The position numbers were made by a program, and so were the translations under genes. Shown here in pieces: positions 42,131-51,308 of a DNA stretch of 64,000 bases. This DNA comes from JAHBNG01 sp039028975 (GTDB lineage Bacteria; Chloroflexota; Anaerolineae; Caldilineales; Caldilineaceae), in the NCBI GenBank assembly GCA_039028975.1, contig JBCCHB010000051.1:34677-98676 (forward strand), read 5' to 3'. The notes beneath the pieces were generated by a model. The model was not told where the DNA came from and made no database searches. It was given only the letters and a program-made list of their open reading frames with translations. The stretch's first letter is position 1; each line of letters begins with the position of its first letter.

Positions 42131-44677
42131 TTAGGGTCTGCTTAGAGCCGATGCCCCCAAATCAAGCTGACAGATGCCAGCTTCTTGGGCCGGGCTGCTT
42201 TCTCTAAGGGTAAATTCTTTGCCAATAGGGCTGACAAAGTGTGGATTCACATTTATCGTTTCCAAGCAGATATCTGAATTTAGCCCTATACCGGTGGTCT
42301 CGTAGGTAAGATTGTGGCTGCAAACATATGAGTACTCGGGCGCAAATGTGTTATCAACAATTTGGGTTTCGTAGAAGATATTGTTCGCTATCGTTAGGCC
42401 TGTGGGTAGCTTATTCTGTGAGGAGTTTCCTAACTTGAGCAGGCCACCTATGACAGTATTGTTTATAAAAGAGAGCTTTTCTGTATTCCAAAAAGCAAGC
42501 AAACTATCCTCTACATCTGCGTGACTTTGCTCAATCAGGTTATTATAGAAGTTTCCGCTGGCTACTTGACCGTCTACCATCGCCATTCGAATCGACGAGC
42601 CTTCACAATTCTTAAAGTGGTTAAATGAAAATAGATGACGTTCTGCAACGCCATCTGTCTCATGGATTACCACGCAACCAGTCGAATTATCTTCACCGCT
42701 GCCTTCCTGGTGCAGCTCTTCCCCATCAAAGAGGTTCTGTCTTACCACAACAGGTGCTAGGGTACTCTTGATGTCCAGACATTCTTCCATCCGCAGGCCG
42801 TCAGTGCAGGTATTATGAATGACGAAGACAGATCCTGCATTGCGTATCTGAAGCATATCTTCCGTTGGTGTTTGGAAGTAGGATTGAGTCAATCGATTAT
42901 TGGCAATGGAGATTTCAGCAGGATAGAGATCTGTGGTTGTATTACCAAGTATGAGGAGATCGTGACCGTCCTGCCCCCCGTCAATGTGATTGCTGCTCAC
43001 TAGTACGGTAGAGGCGTTGTTCCAAAGCCGTACTGCATCGCCGTGCCCGCCCAGGATGGTGTTGTTGCGAACGATCAAATTGGTAACAGGGGCGGCTTCG
43101 GTACCCGCTACATTGATGACCCACCGCAAATCATACTCATTCGAAACTTCAACATGAAGACCTGCAATGACGTTATGGGCATTCAACCACAGCCCGCCCA
43201 TAATCTCCACATCTTCGCACGCATATGGTTTTACCGTAACGGCCAACTCACTTGTCCCAGCAGGGATGCGCAGGAATGTCTCTAGAGTATATATGCCGTT
43301 GCGTAGGAGAAATGTGTCACCCGGTTGGCCACTTTCTATGACCGACTGCCAATCGTCGTTGGTCGATAGCACAGTCGCCTCTGGGATAGTTTCTACTGTG
43401 TCACATCTTTCTAGAGACTGTGCGATAACTGAAGGAGAACCTACTTGTTGTGTAAGTATTGGGTTTGGCAACTCAACAGTCTCATCTGATTGTATTGTTC
43501 GGCTCGCGTTGGAACTTGCTTTACCTTGTCCTGTCGCTGTAAAGGGATTGGTTCTTGTTACTTCGTCTAAGCCACTGGCAAAAGGCAGGAATAGAATAGG
43601 AGAAAGAATTGGTCCCCCCATCTCTGGATCAAGTCGATCTAGGATACCATCTTCATTCACATCTTGCGAACCTTCAACAATAGTTAGAATCCCATCATTA
43701 TCATCATCTGGATCCAGATAGTCAGGAATAGAATCACTATCCGTATCAAGGGGTGTATCAACTGTTGATGCAAGATTGCCTTCTTCAAATTGGGTTGGTA
43801 CCCCGTCATCATCGTCATCACTGTCGATATAATTGGGCAATAGGTCACCATCACTGTCATCGTTGGCTGGGTTCCCATCGCCATTTAGATCCTCGACCAC
43901 CGTAGCGATTCCATCACCATCATGGTCATTCTGTTGTCCAAAAGATAGGTCAATGGGAGGTAGCAGGGATGTTCCTGGTGCGATAGAACTAGAGGTCTCA
44001 TCTTCTGATGCTTGAGGTGAGCGGTTCGTTACACAACTTAAGCTTTCTTGCCCATGCTGGGATTCAGCTTCAAGTACTCGATCTATGTCAGTACTCAAAA
44101 GTAGGCGATCGATGATTGTCCCTGATTCTCGCATCCAAATGTAGAGCGTATAGAGACCTGGCTGAGGAATGTGAATAGAGGTTAAGCGACCTTCGTTGGA
44201 ATAAGGTTGCCATAGATAGGACGTATCAAACCCGCTAACTCCCGAGCCACAGATGGCAGTAGCTACAGCTCCGTTAATGCCTATGTGGACTGAATCATTC
44301 AATCGAGAAGCAGTCGGGGTGCGCCCTCTTAGTGACACATAATAGAGACCAGATGTTGAGAAGTCAACCGTATACTGAAGTGCTGGACCGCTTAGGGAAA
44401 AATTAAGATTAATATTAGGGGGTGCTGGTGTGTAAACCGCCTGGCCGCCTGAACTATCTACATCAGAGAGAAGCTGCCACTCGATCTCTGCTGCTTCATA
44501 CTGTCCCCTTTGTTGGGCAGTGAATGCCTCTGCCTCAATAATGATTGGATCATTCTGCGCTACAAAATGTCCGTCGATGCAGTCCGACGCATCAGCAATG
44601 ACGGTCCTGCTAAATAGAAGAAACAGTACAGCACAACCAACAAACCAAAATCGCAGGTACCACAACGAATGAGTCAT
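42131..44677 (-). CDS. Exported CBM - calcium-repeat - beta-helix protein
   Basis: An 848-residue exported protein. After a signal peptide (FWFVGCAVLFLLFSRTVIADA) comes a carbohydrate-binding-type sandwich (about 45-215; IIIEAEAFTAQQRGQ). Residues about 240-350 are thrombospondin-3-like calcium repeats (DHDGDGIATVVEDLNGDGNP, DSDGDLLPNYIDSDDDDDG, DTDSDSIPDYLDPDDDNDG). Residues about 420-848 form a parallel beta-helix with many N-x-x-x-x-N-N turns (LIVRNNTILGGHGDAVRL, VLVSSNHIDGG, FSFNHFKNCEG). It resembles the PL6 neighbour in domain plan but lacks a clear Lys/Arg lyase pair, so it may bind rather than cleave polysaccharide. It lies about 135 bases upstream of the lyase on the same strand. Confidence 0.8.
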   Translation of the reverse strand: MTHSLWYLRFWFVGCAVLFLLFSRTVIADASDCIDGHFVAQNDPIIIEAEAFTAQQRGQYEAAEIEWQLLSDVDSSGGQAVYTPAPPNINLNFSLSGPALQYTVDFSTSGLYYVSLRGRTPTASRLNDSVHIGINGAVATAICGSGVSGFDTSYLWQPYSNEGRLTSIHIPQPGLYTLYIWMRESGTIIDRLLLSTDIDRVLEAESQHGQESLSCVTNRSPQASEDETSSSIAPGTSLLPPIDLSFGQQNDHDGDGIATVVEDLNGDGNPANDDSDGDLLPNYIDSDDDDDGVPTQFEEGNLASTVDTPLDTDSDSIPDYLDPDDDNDGILTIVEGSQDVNEDGILDRLDPEMGGPILSPILFLPFASGLDEVTRTNPFTATGQGKASSNASRTIQSDETVELPNPILTQQVGSPSVIAQSLERCDTVETIPEATVLSTNDDWQSVIESGQPGDTFLLRNGIYTLETFLRIPAGTSELAVTVKPYACEDVEIMGGLWLNAHNVIAGLHVEVSNEYDLRWVINVAGTEAAPVTNLIVRNNTILGGHGDAVRLWNNASTVLVSSNHIDGGQDGHDLLILGNTTTDLYPAEISIANNRLTQSYFQTPTEDMLQIRNAGSVFVIHNTCTDGLRMEECLDIKSTLAPVVVRQNLFDGEELHQEGSGEDNSTGCVVIHETDGVAERHLFSFNHFKNCEGSSIRMAMVDGQVASGNFYNNLIEQSHADVEDSLLAFWNTEKLSFINNTVIGGLLKLGNSSQNKLPTGLTIANNIFYETQIVDNTFAPEYSYVCSHNLTYETTGIGLNSDICLETINVNPHFVSPIGKEFTLRESSPAQEAGICQLDLGASALSRP

Positions 44678-44741
44678 TTCAAGTTTTCCAGAAAAACAAA
44701 ATTTGACTCAGCTCCGTTCTAGGGCCTTGCTCTATGCTTTC

Positions 44742-44823
44742 TATACTCAACTCCGCTTGAAAATCGTACTTTATTGCTCTGGTACATCTATGGAAATGTA
44801 CGGTTTTCAAACCGACCGTGGCA
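44742..44823. repeat. Hairpin repeat A, full copy
   Basis: Begins TATACTCAACTCCGCTTGAA and ends CAAACCGACCGTGGCA. Inner arms AAATCGTAC and GTACGGTTTT pair in part. A partial left end (ACTCAGCTCCGTT) also occurs just before it at about 44707. It lies about 70 bases beyond the GT87 stop. Confidence 0.65.
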
Positions 44824-44891
44824 TGGCAGGTTGTTAGAAATTGGCTCTTTAGGGATCAGGAATCGAGGGGAGCGAGCCAAAATACGATACG

Positions 44892-46175
44892 TTAATGATC
44901 TTGTCTAGTATTTTTGTCTTGCGGGGCTATCTGGGCTTTTTGTCCATTGCTACTTTCCAACGCCTGCCTATTCTGTATATGCTGCCAAAGAACAAAAAGC
45001 ATCATCGCGGTTGTCCCGTAGTAGAGAACGCCAGTTAGAATAAATCCCATAGTTTCTAGAGGCAGTGAGGAAACAGAACCAATGATTGTTGAGTCCAATA
45101 TCTCTAAACCCTTTCGTCCAAACCATGTTAACCCAATAAGGCCTCCGACTATCATACCACTAGCGGTTCTATAATGCTTAATTGCGTAGGCTAATGGTAA
45201 GACAAGGACAACCAAGTCATACTGTTTGTGACGAGGCAGAATGTAAACAACAAGGGATAGAACCACTAGAAGCAAAAAGTCATTGTAGGTTTGAGTTCGT
45301 AGAGCGACCACTACTGTGGCAAGAAACACAAGTAGGCTAAGCACAACTGGCCATCCTGCGGTCGAATAACCTAGTCTTTCAACAACAGAAAAGAGATCGA
45401 GATCGCCTACACCCTGATTGTTTGTAGATGCAACACGTAGTGGATCCAGCAGAATATCCACGACAGAACTAGAAACCCAAAACGACGCAAATAGGGTTAG
45501 CCCTACATGAATTAGACCGGTGATAATTAGCACAGAAAATCGGCGTCTGCTCGTCAAAAAGAAGAGTGCCAAGGGCATGGTAATGGTGTACTTGACCCAT
45601 GAAATAGCCAGCAGAAGTCCAGCCACCATGCGATTCCTCTCTGCCCAAATAACTGCCCAAATAAAAAATGCCAGACAGAATAGGCCGTGTTGTCCATTGC
45701 CAATTGTGTGGCGAAATGGCAGGCCAGTAACAAACAGGGCCGCCAACCAGAATATCTGCTCCTGAGACTGTAACTTTGCAAGCCGGATGACACCAATAAT
45801 GATGGCTATACCAGAGAGAAGGTTAGTAATCAGCCAGAGAATCTTGGCCACAGACCATTCAAAGAAAGCATAGGGCCACAAAAAAATGAGAGAGGATGCA
45901 GGGTAAGACGCCCGCTGTGCTAGGATGAAAGGAGATTCTGGAGATTTGGATAAGCCTTGAGCATCCAATTCCAAAAAGAGTTTGAAGGGGTCAGTTCCTT
46001 GTAACAGAACACGACTAGGGCTCCACTGAAAATCGATACTGCCATCAGAAAGGGATGTGTTACCGTAGAGCTGCCCCGCTAAAGCAGTAACGACACCATC
46101 TACTAGCGCAGCACAGGCAAGAACGATAACTATCAGTTTAATGAGGCGAAGAAAATGTTGTCTTTGTTGATGCAT
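44892..46175 (-). CDS. GT87/DUF2029-type polyprenol-linked mannosyltransferase-like membrane protein
   Basis: A 427-residue integral membrane protein with roughly nine to ten hydrophobic helices. It matches the DUF2029/GT87 group: a first membrane helix, then an extracytoplasmic loop with DFQWSPSRVLLQGTDPFKLF and YPASSLIFLWPYAFF, and later GNGQHGLFCLAFFIWAVIWAERN and WVKYTITMPLALFFL. Such C-fold enzymes use polyprenyl-phosphate sugars outside the membrane. It is the last gene of the exopolysaccharide cluster, 54 bases after the GT2 gene that could make the polyprenyl-phosphate sugar. Confidence 0.75.
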   Translation of the reverse strand: MHQQRQHFLRLIKLIVIVLACAALVDGVVTALAGQLYGNTSLSDGSIDFQWSPSRVLLQGTDPFKLFLELDAQGLSKSPESPFILAQRASYPASSLIFLWPYAFFEWSVAKILWLITNLLSGIAIIIGVIRLAKLQSQEQIFWLAALFVTGLPFRHTIGNGQHGLFCLAFFIWAVIWAERNRMVAGLLLAISWVKYTITMPLALFFLTSRRRFSVLIITGLIHVGLTLFASFWVSSSVVDILLDPLRVASTNNQGVGDLDLFSVVERLGYSTAGWPVVLSLLVFLATVVVALRTQTYNDFLLLVVLSLVVYILPRHKQYDLVVLVLPLAYAIKHYRTASGMIVGGLIGLTWFGRKGLEILDSTIIGSVSSLPLETMGFILTGVLYYGTTAMMLFVLWQHIQNRQALESSNGQKAQIAPQDKNTRQDH

Positions 46176-46229
46176 TCAATTTGAGGATATGCCCAGCGAC
46201 CAGGATGCTCAGCCAGGCAAATGAGAGGA

Positions 46230-47027
46230 CTAAGCTTTTTGGTATCTGCGCACCGATGCATACTGCTCATGAATAGACGAAAAACCCAGCCGATATTTTG
46301 TTATACGCCATTGATACGCTAGATGCTCCTTGATGATTCGGAACAGTCTAGCTTTTGAGACACCATGTATTCTGCTTTGGAGAATCGCAGGATATTCGGC
46401 AACCTCGTGTCCCATCAACATGCCATTTACCATCAGCTCAGTTCCAGAGAGGAAACCACTAGATTCAAACGGTACTTCATTTAGCATGGAGCGACGGTAG
46501 GCACGAAATAGAGCTGTGTACGTATGAATCTCTGGTTTTACAAGGATGCGATAGAGTAGCGATGCACCTTTGCTAAGAAAAATTCTATGTCCTGGCACAT
46601 TTTCGATTCCCCCTTTGGGATGATAAGGAGAAGCCGTCACCATACTAACATCCGCTGTAAGATGAGTCAACAGCTGGGGAATCTCGGCAAAGCTATAGGT
46701 TCCGTCACTATCTGATGTGACAACAATATTGCCTTGGGCCAAAGAAAAGCCCGTACGAAGTGCCGCCCCCACACCTAGATTGGTCGGATGCTTTACAAGG
46801 CGGACCTCAATATTCTCGTACTGTACAGCATCAAAATAGCTTTTCAACGCATCATACGTGCCATCCTGACTTCCATCATCAACCAGAAGAACTTCAATGT
46901 TCTTTGTAGGAATCTGACCAATCTTCTCACTATCACTCAACTTGACTAAAACATCAATAAGGCGTTCTTCCAGCGTTGGAATACTCTCAATTTCATTATA
47001 GCAGGGAATTACAACGGATAAATCCAT
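46230..47027 (-). CDS. Family 2 glycosyltransferase (polyprenyl-phosphate sugar synthase-like)
   Basis: A 265-residue GT-A enzyme. The N-terminal nucleotide-sugar site is intact (LSVVIPCYNEIESIPTLEERL), with VLLVDDGSQDGT, a second acidic motif TSDSDGTYSF and, near the C-terminus, SRIHGVSKARLFRIIKEHL. No C-terminal membrane helices are evident. It is close to dolichyl-phosphate mannose/glucose synthases. AGGAAG precedes ATG 47027. It probably feeds the GT87-type membrane enzyme encoded just downstream. Confidence 0.88.
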   Translation of the reverse strand: MDLSVVIPCYNEIESIPTLEERLIDVLVKLSDSEKIGQIPTKNIEVLLVDDGSQDGTYDALKSYFDAVQYENIEVRLVKHPTNLGVGAALRTGFSLAQGNIVVTSDSDGTYSFAEIPQLLTHLTADVSMVTASPYHPKGGIENVPGHRIFLSKGASLLYRILVKPEIHTYTALFRAYRRSMLNEVPFESSGFLSGTELMVNGMLMGHEVAEYPAILQSRIHGVSKARLFRIIKEHLAYQWRITKYRLGFSSIHEQYASVRRYQKA

Positions 47028-47354
47028 GATAGGTTACTTCCTTGTTTGTGTTTTTAGCAGGATGCAAAGCTCAGGGTGCAGAGACATTATCAATAGATCG
47101 CAATTACCATGACATATACTACGTCGTTTCCGTTTGTTGAACCCAACGCCATTCTCACCGATTGCGAACGACTAATAATTCCGTAGCATCTATTTCAAAA
47201 TCATAACATGGAACATTTCTGGGATATCTAACAGAACAATCACATTTGGAGAACTGGTAGGGCAGTCAGAGGTATAAACCCCTTAGAAGTTAAATGGTAT
47301 ATGTTCTGTCTATAGAAGCCATTCTCTATTGAGGGTACGATCTGTGTGAGATAG
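47028..47354. other. Intergenic region, 327 bp
   Basis: A spacer within the exopolysaccharide cluster between the deacetylase stop and the GT2 start. I see no reading frame, strong hairpin or repeat; it may hold a promoter for the GT2-GT87 pair. Confidence 0.4.
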
Positions 47355-48323
47355 CTATGTGTGAAAGAGCGGTTCAACTTGCTTCGAGTTCAGCCCCCGC
47401 TGAGCTAGATCAGCGTGCTCTTGCATGGTCATAACAGTGAATGAACTGGTCATCTGATGAAAAATTCTGCCCACCGCAGCCAGTTTCTTTTCCCGCGGAA
47501 CCCGCATAGCGGGAAAGAATGAGAGTTCTTGAACATCTTCACAGCCTAAGAAATCAAGAGGGTGTAGCAATATGGATGGTTCTGTGCCGGTTATGCGGCA
47601 GAGCATCATGGCAAATCGGAAATATGCTTGTGCCAAAGCTGGTGAATACATGTCCAGGTAGAGAATATAGCTCGCATGGATGGGAATCTTAAAAAGGGGC
47701 ATGGTTGTTACAGGTATCTCTAGCAAATCTCCTGTATCCAGTTGCCAAAAATAGGGTTTATTGGGACGCAGACCATCACGAAATGTGCCAAATAATCCCT
47801 TGCGCTGCTCTCGTTCCTCTTTACTCATTTTTGTCGTCATGAGAAAATAGGCTCGCGCAACCGGATTGAGAAAATTAGGGAGCGTCGAGCCATCATATTG
47901 ATATCCCTTGCGAGCCAACACACGCAACACATTTTCAGAGCAGCTAAATCCTGGACCTCGAAAGCCGATAGGACGTACCCCCGTAGAACGCTCAATATGC
48001 TCTTCGGCCTGGCTTAGATCAGCATCAATTTCATCTTCGGAGTAGAGATGTAACCACGGCTCATGGCTAAAAGAATGGTTGGCGATTTCATGACCTGCTC
48101 TAGATATATCACCGAAAATATCGTGATTCTGTTCTAATGCAGCATCTTGCCCCACAAGAAAGAATGTAATCTTCAGGTTGCGTTTTTGAAGAAATTCTAG
48201 GATGCGAGGCACGGCAATCTCATGGTATGACGGATAGGCAGACCAAGCTGGATCTCCGTGGGTCTTCATATAGGTCCATTTGTCGTCCAGGTCGATGGAC
48301 AGGCTTGCTACAGTCTTATTCAT
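47355..48323 (-). CDS. Polysaccharide deacetylase (NodB homology)
   Basis: A 322-residue carbohydrate esterase 4-type protein. The catalytic Asp lies in SLSIDLDDKW near residue 10, and the metal-binding motif is NHSFSHEPW near residue 82. The later FRGPGFSCSE (motif 3) and ILLHPLDFLG (motif 5) are present. No signal peptide. It would remove N-acetyl groups from a sugar or nascent polysaccharide, as in exopolysaccharide maturation. It lies between the FAD oxidoreductase and the GT2 gene on the same strand. Confidence 0.88.
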   Translation of the reverse strand: MNKTVASLSIDLDDKWTYMKTHGDPAWSAYPSYHEIAVPRILEFLQKRNLKITFFLVGQDAALEQNHDIFGDISRAGHEIANHSFSHEPWLHLYSEDEIDADLSQAEEHIERSTGVRPIGFRGPGFSCSENVLRVLARKGYQYDGSTLPNFLNPVARAYFLMTTKMSKEEREQRKGLFGTFRDGLRPNKPYFWQLDTGDLLEIPVTTMPLFKIPIHASYILYLDMYSPALAQAYFRFAMMLCRITGTEPSILLHPLDFLGCEDVQELSFFPAMRVPREKKLAAVGRIFHQMTSSFTVMTMQEHADLAQRGLNSKQVEPLFHT

Positions 48324-48494
48324 AAATTATATGTTTACTCATGAATTTGATGTGACTTTGAAGGGTGATGGTTCGTTTCTCAACTGCTAGATTATTATGT
48401 CAATGAGAGCGGCTATGTTCTTCTATCGTAAACAGCTTTTTCGTATTTCGTTAGGTATAGGCAATACTTACGGAACGACTTGGCTAACTACTGC

Positions 48495-49865
48495 TTAGTG
48501 AGCCGCAGCAGAACTAACTACTTGAGTCGAAACGCTAGGCATGGCCGATGGGGCTTCCGCGCTTTCGTTATGAAGAATCTTCTCCACAGCATTAAGCGCT
48601 TGACGAATAACAGCTTCGCCATTGCTTAATGCTGGGTAGATCTGGGAAGTTGTAGCCAGATAGAGATTTTCAATTGGCGTCCCTACATTCGGGATAAGGT
48701 GATTTGAATTGAGCCGATGAAGTGGTTCAACATAGCGTTCTCGATGAACTAGAAAATGGCGAACCCAGCTACGGTCGAATTGAGGAAACATCTTTTCTAA
48801 ATGACTTAACCAGATCTCCTGAATTTCTTCATTTGGTTTAAGATACCACTGGCTCTCTGGTGCTGTGTATTTAGGTAGGTAAACAAGATGATGCCCTCCC
48901 ACGAATTTCGGATCAATGTAGCTTGTTGTCTCCACAATACCCGTAAAGGGAATCGTCTCGTCTGTAATGTTAACGGTCCAGTATTCGGTAAGGGGTCGAT
49001 CCAAAATCATTAACGGACAAATAATGCCTAGATAATCGGTCGCCTTCAAATAGTCCCGATATTTCTGGTTGGCTTGGGGGATTAACCGCTCAAATATAGG
49101 TGCCTGAAGCGTACCGATGACTTTGTCAAATTCATGAACTTCACCAGCAATCTGAAGCCCCTTCGCCTTCTCATTCTCAATCAAGATCTCTTGGACAGGT
49201 GAATTGAGTGAGATCTGGCCACCAGCTTCTTTGATTGCTTCTGCCATGGCCTTCACCAGCGTCTCATAGCCGCCAACAATGTGGCCTGCTTCTTCTTTCT
49301 GATTTGCACCACTTCGGGTAGATTTCATTCGCACTAGCCGAGACCAGATATAGGTCGCAGGGACATCATCGAATGAGCCATCAAATTTGGCACGGAGCAT
49401 GGGACGCCAAATGTTTTCATAGGCTCGCCTTCCACCAAGGGCGACGAGCCACTTTTCAACACTTACACCCTCTAATCGGTGCCAATCTTTGATAAATTGG
49501 GCATAAAGTACGGTGAATCCCAGGCGGAAGCGATCCAACCAGGTTAGGGGTGGAAATCGGAAAAACTCGATCATGTTATTCATCGAGAATAGTTTGTCTT
49601 CAAAATAGAAGGCCATCTTTGTCTGGCAAAAATGCATCTGGTCAATTAGGTTTAGCTCCTGACAAAGATCCATCACATGGGCATCGCTCGACAAGATCGC
49701 ATGATAGAATCGATCCACCTGGATACCATCATCCAGGTGGATCGGTCCGGCTAAACCGCCCAGAAAATTAGATGCTTCATAGACATGAACGGAAACCCCT
49801 TTCTTAGCCAAGTAGTATCCAACAGTGAGACCCATAATACCGCCACCAACGATGCCTATCTTCAT
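48495..49865 (-). CDS. FAD-dependent amine-oxidase-like oxidoreductase
   Basis: A 456-residue flavoprotein with an N-terminal Rossmann signature (KIGIVGGGIMGLTVGYYLAKKG) and the second FAD motif NFLGGLAGPIHLDDG. The C-terminal FAD contact is around NLYLATTSQIYPALSNGEAV. It is related to protoporphyrinogen oxidase/phytoene desaturase and to UDP-galactopyranose mutase-like proteins often found in polysaccharide clusters. The substrate is not clear. It follows the epimerase gene by 13 bases, so they are cotranscribed. Confidence 0.85.
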   Translation of the reverse strand: MKIGIVGGGIMGLTVGYYLAKKGVSVHVYEASNFLGGLAGPIHLDDGIQVDRFYHAILSSDAHVMDLCQELNLIDQMHFCQTKMAFYFEDKLFSMNNMIEFFRFPPLTWLDRFRLGFTVLYAQFIKDWHRLEGVSVEKWLVALGGRRAYENIWRPMLRAKFDGSFDDVPATYIWSRLVRMKSTRSGANQKEEAGHIVGGYETLVKAMAEAIKEAGGQISLNSPVQEILIENEKAKGLQIAGEVHEFDKVIGTLQAPIFERLIPQANQKYRDYLKATDYLGIICPLMILDRPLTEYWTVNITDETIPFTGIVETTSYIDPKFVGGHHLVYLPKYTAPESQWYLKPNEEIQEIWLSHLEKMFPQFDRSWVRHFLVHRERYVEPLHRLNSNHLIPNVGTPIENLYLATTSQIYPALSNGEAVIRQALNAVEKILHNESAEAPSAMPSVSTQVVSSAAAH

Positions 49866-49878
49866 TGCTTTATCTACC

Positions 49879-50904
49879 TTATGCTATAGCTGGAACTAGT
49901 TGATTTTCTTTTTCGAGCATGGAAACATGCCAATCTATGGTTGTGCGCAGCCCCTCTTCTAGAGTGGTATCTGCAACAATCCCAAGTATGCGCTGAGCTT
50001 TACTCACATCTGGTACGCGACGCATTACGTCCTCGTATTTGCCACCCGAAAAGCTCTTGTAAGGAATGTACTTCATTGGGAATGGTTCCTCTCGTCCCAT
50101 CAGCCGATTTACCAAGCGTGCTAGCTCTAAAATGGTAATTTCGTGGGTGCTCCCTAGATTAAAGATCTCCCCATTCGCTTCCGGCTTTTCTACTGCGGCC
50201 ACAATTCCTTTGACCGTATCTGCAACATAGGTGAAGCTGCGAGTCTGCATTCCGTTACCATGAATTTCTATCTCTTCACCCGAGTAAACTTTATTGATGA
50301 ATACTGACTGAGGACCGCCCCACCAGGTCATATTATGACGAGGGCCATACGAGCCAAAGAAACGGAGAATCACCACGGGAAAATCATACATTTCCTGATA
50401 AGCAAAGCAGAGATGTTCATCATGGAGTTTAGACACAGCATAGCTCCAGCGCTTAACATTGCTGGGGCCGATGACTAGGTTGCCATCCTCAGAAAAAGGA
50501 AGTTGGGGATTTTTGCCATACACATCCGACGTCGAAGCAAAGACCACTTTGCAACGGGTCACTTTGGCAATGTCCAATACATTTCTCGTCCCATCATGAT
50601 TGATCTGGAGTGTATCTAATGCAGGATCGTATCTGGGAATTTTGAAAGCCGCTAAATGAACAATTGCGTTACAATCAGCGCAGATATCATAGAGATACTC
50701 TTTGTTTCGCACGTCTTCTTCAAAAAATGTGAAGCGAGGATGAGCCAAATTATGCTCCAAGTTACGGCGTGTACCCATGGAAAGATTATCAATGGCGACA
50801 ACGCTATGCCCTCGTTCCAAGAGCGCATCCGATAGGTGGGAACCAATAAATCCAGCCGCACCGGTAATGGCTATTTTCTTCTTTTCACCCTGTTCAATAT
50901 TCAT
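49879..50904 (-). CDS. NAD-dependent nucleotide-sugar epimerase/dehydratase
   Basis: A 341-residue extended short-chain dehydrogenase. The NAD motif is TGAAGFIGSHLSDALLERG, the catalytic pair is in YAVSKLHDE (Y-x-x-x-K) and the Ser/Thr is in VFASTSDVYG. C-terminal features (GNGMQTRSFTYVADTVKGI) match UDP-glucose 4-epimerase/dTDP-glucose dehydratase-like enzymes. It would supply an activated sugar to the polymer. AGGAAG lies upstream of ATG 50904. Confidence 0.9.
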   Translation of the reverse strand: MNIEQGEKKKIAITGAAGFIGSHLSDALLERGHSVVAIDNLSMGTRRNLEHNLAHPRFTFFEEDVRNKEYLYDICADCNAIVHLAAFKIPRYDPALDTLQINHDGTRNVLDIAKVTRCKVVFASTSDVYGKNPQLPFSEDGNLVIGPSNVKRWSYAVSKLHDEHLCFAYQEMYDFPVVILRFFGSYGPRHNMTWWGGPQSVFINKVYSGEEIEIHGNGMQTRSFTYVADTVKGIVAAVEKPEANGEIFNLGSTHEITILELARLVNRLMGREEPFPMKYIPYKSFSGGKYEDVMRRVPDVSKAQRILGIVADTTLEEGLRTTIDWHVSMLEKENQLVPAIA

Positions 50905-51308
50905 TATGCTTCCTGTTAATGCTTGGTCATCAATATCTGGCGGTCACTTGGGAATTGGGATGAGCCGTGATTGCCGAATATTAGCAAGACCTGTTGAATA
51001 GACTTCTCGTTGATGATACTCCAATAAGTTCAGATATCGTGATTTTTTTCGTTCAGATAGCTGTCACCCTGAGCACCTATGGAAGATTGCCTAAATGAGC
51101 GGCAAGCGGATCGAGGCTCTTACAACTTGTATCGTATCGGAAAATTTCGACGGAGTTCAGCTAAATTTTCCGATAACTCAATCCTGTCATTTGAGGATTT
51201 TGTGCATAAGCGGACTCATAGTCGTGCTGACGTTAAAGCGGTCCCAATTGTCAAGAGAATCCGAAGGAATTGCTGCATCAGTGAGTAGCTTGAGCAATAG
51301 AAAGTAGG
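50905..51308. other. Intergenic region with a 13-bp inverted repeat, 404 bp
   Basis: A spacer between the flippase-like stop and the epimerase start. It contains the perfect inverted repeat TATCGGAAAATTT ... AAATTTTCCGATA (51135-51175; 15-base loop), possibly a terminator or a diverged repeat A, since its loop CGACGGAGTTCAGC recalls the repeat A end. No frame is convincing. Confidence 0.5.
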
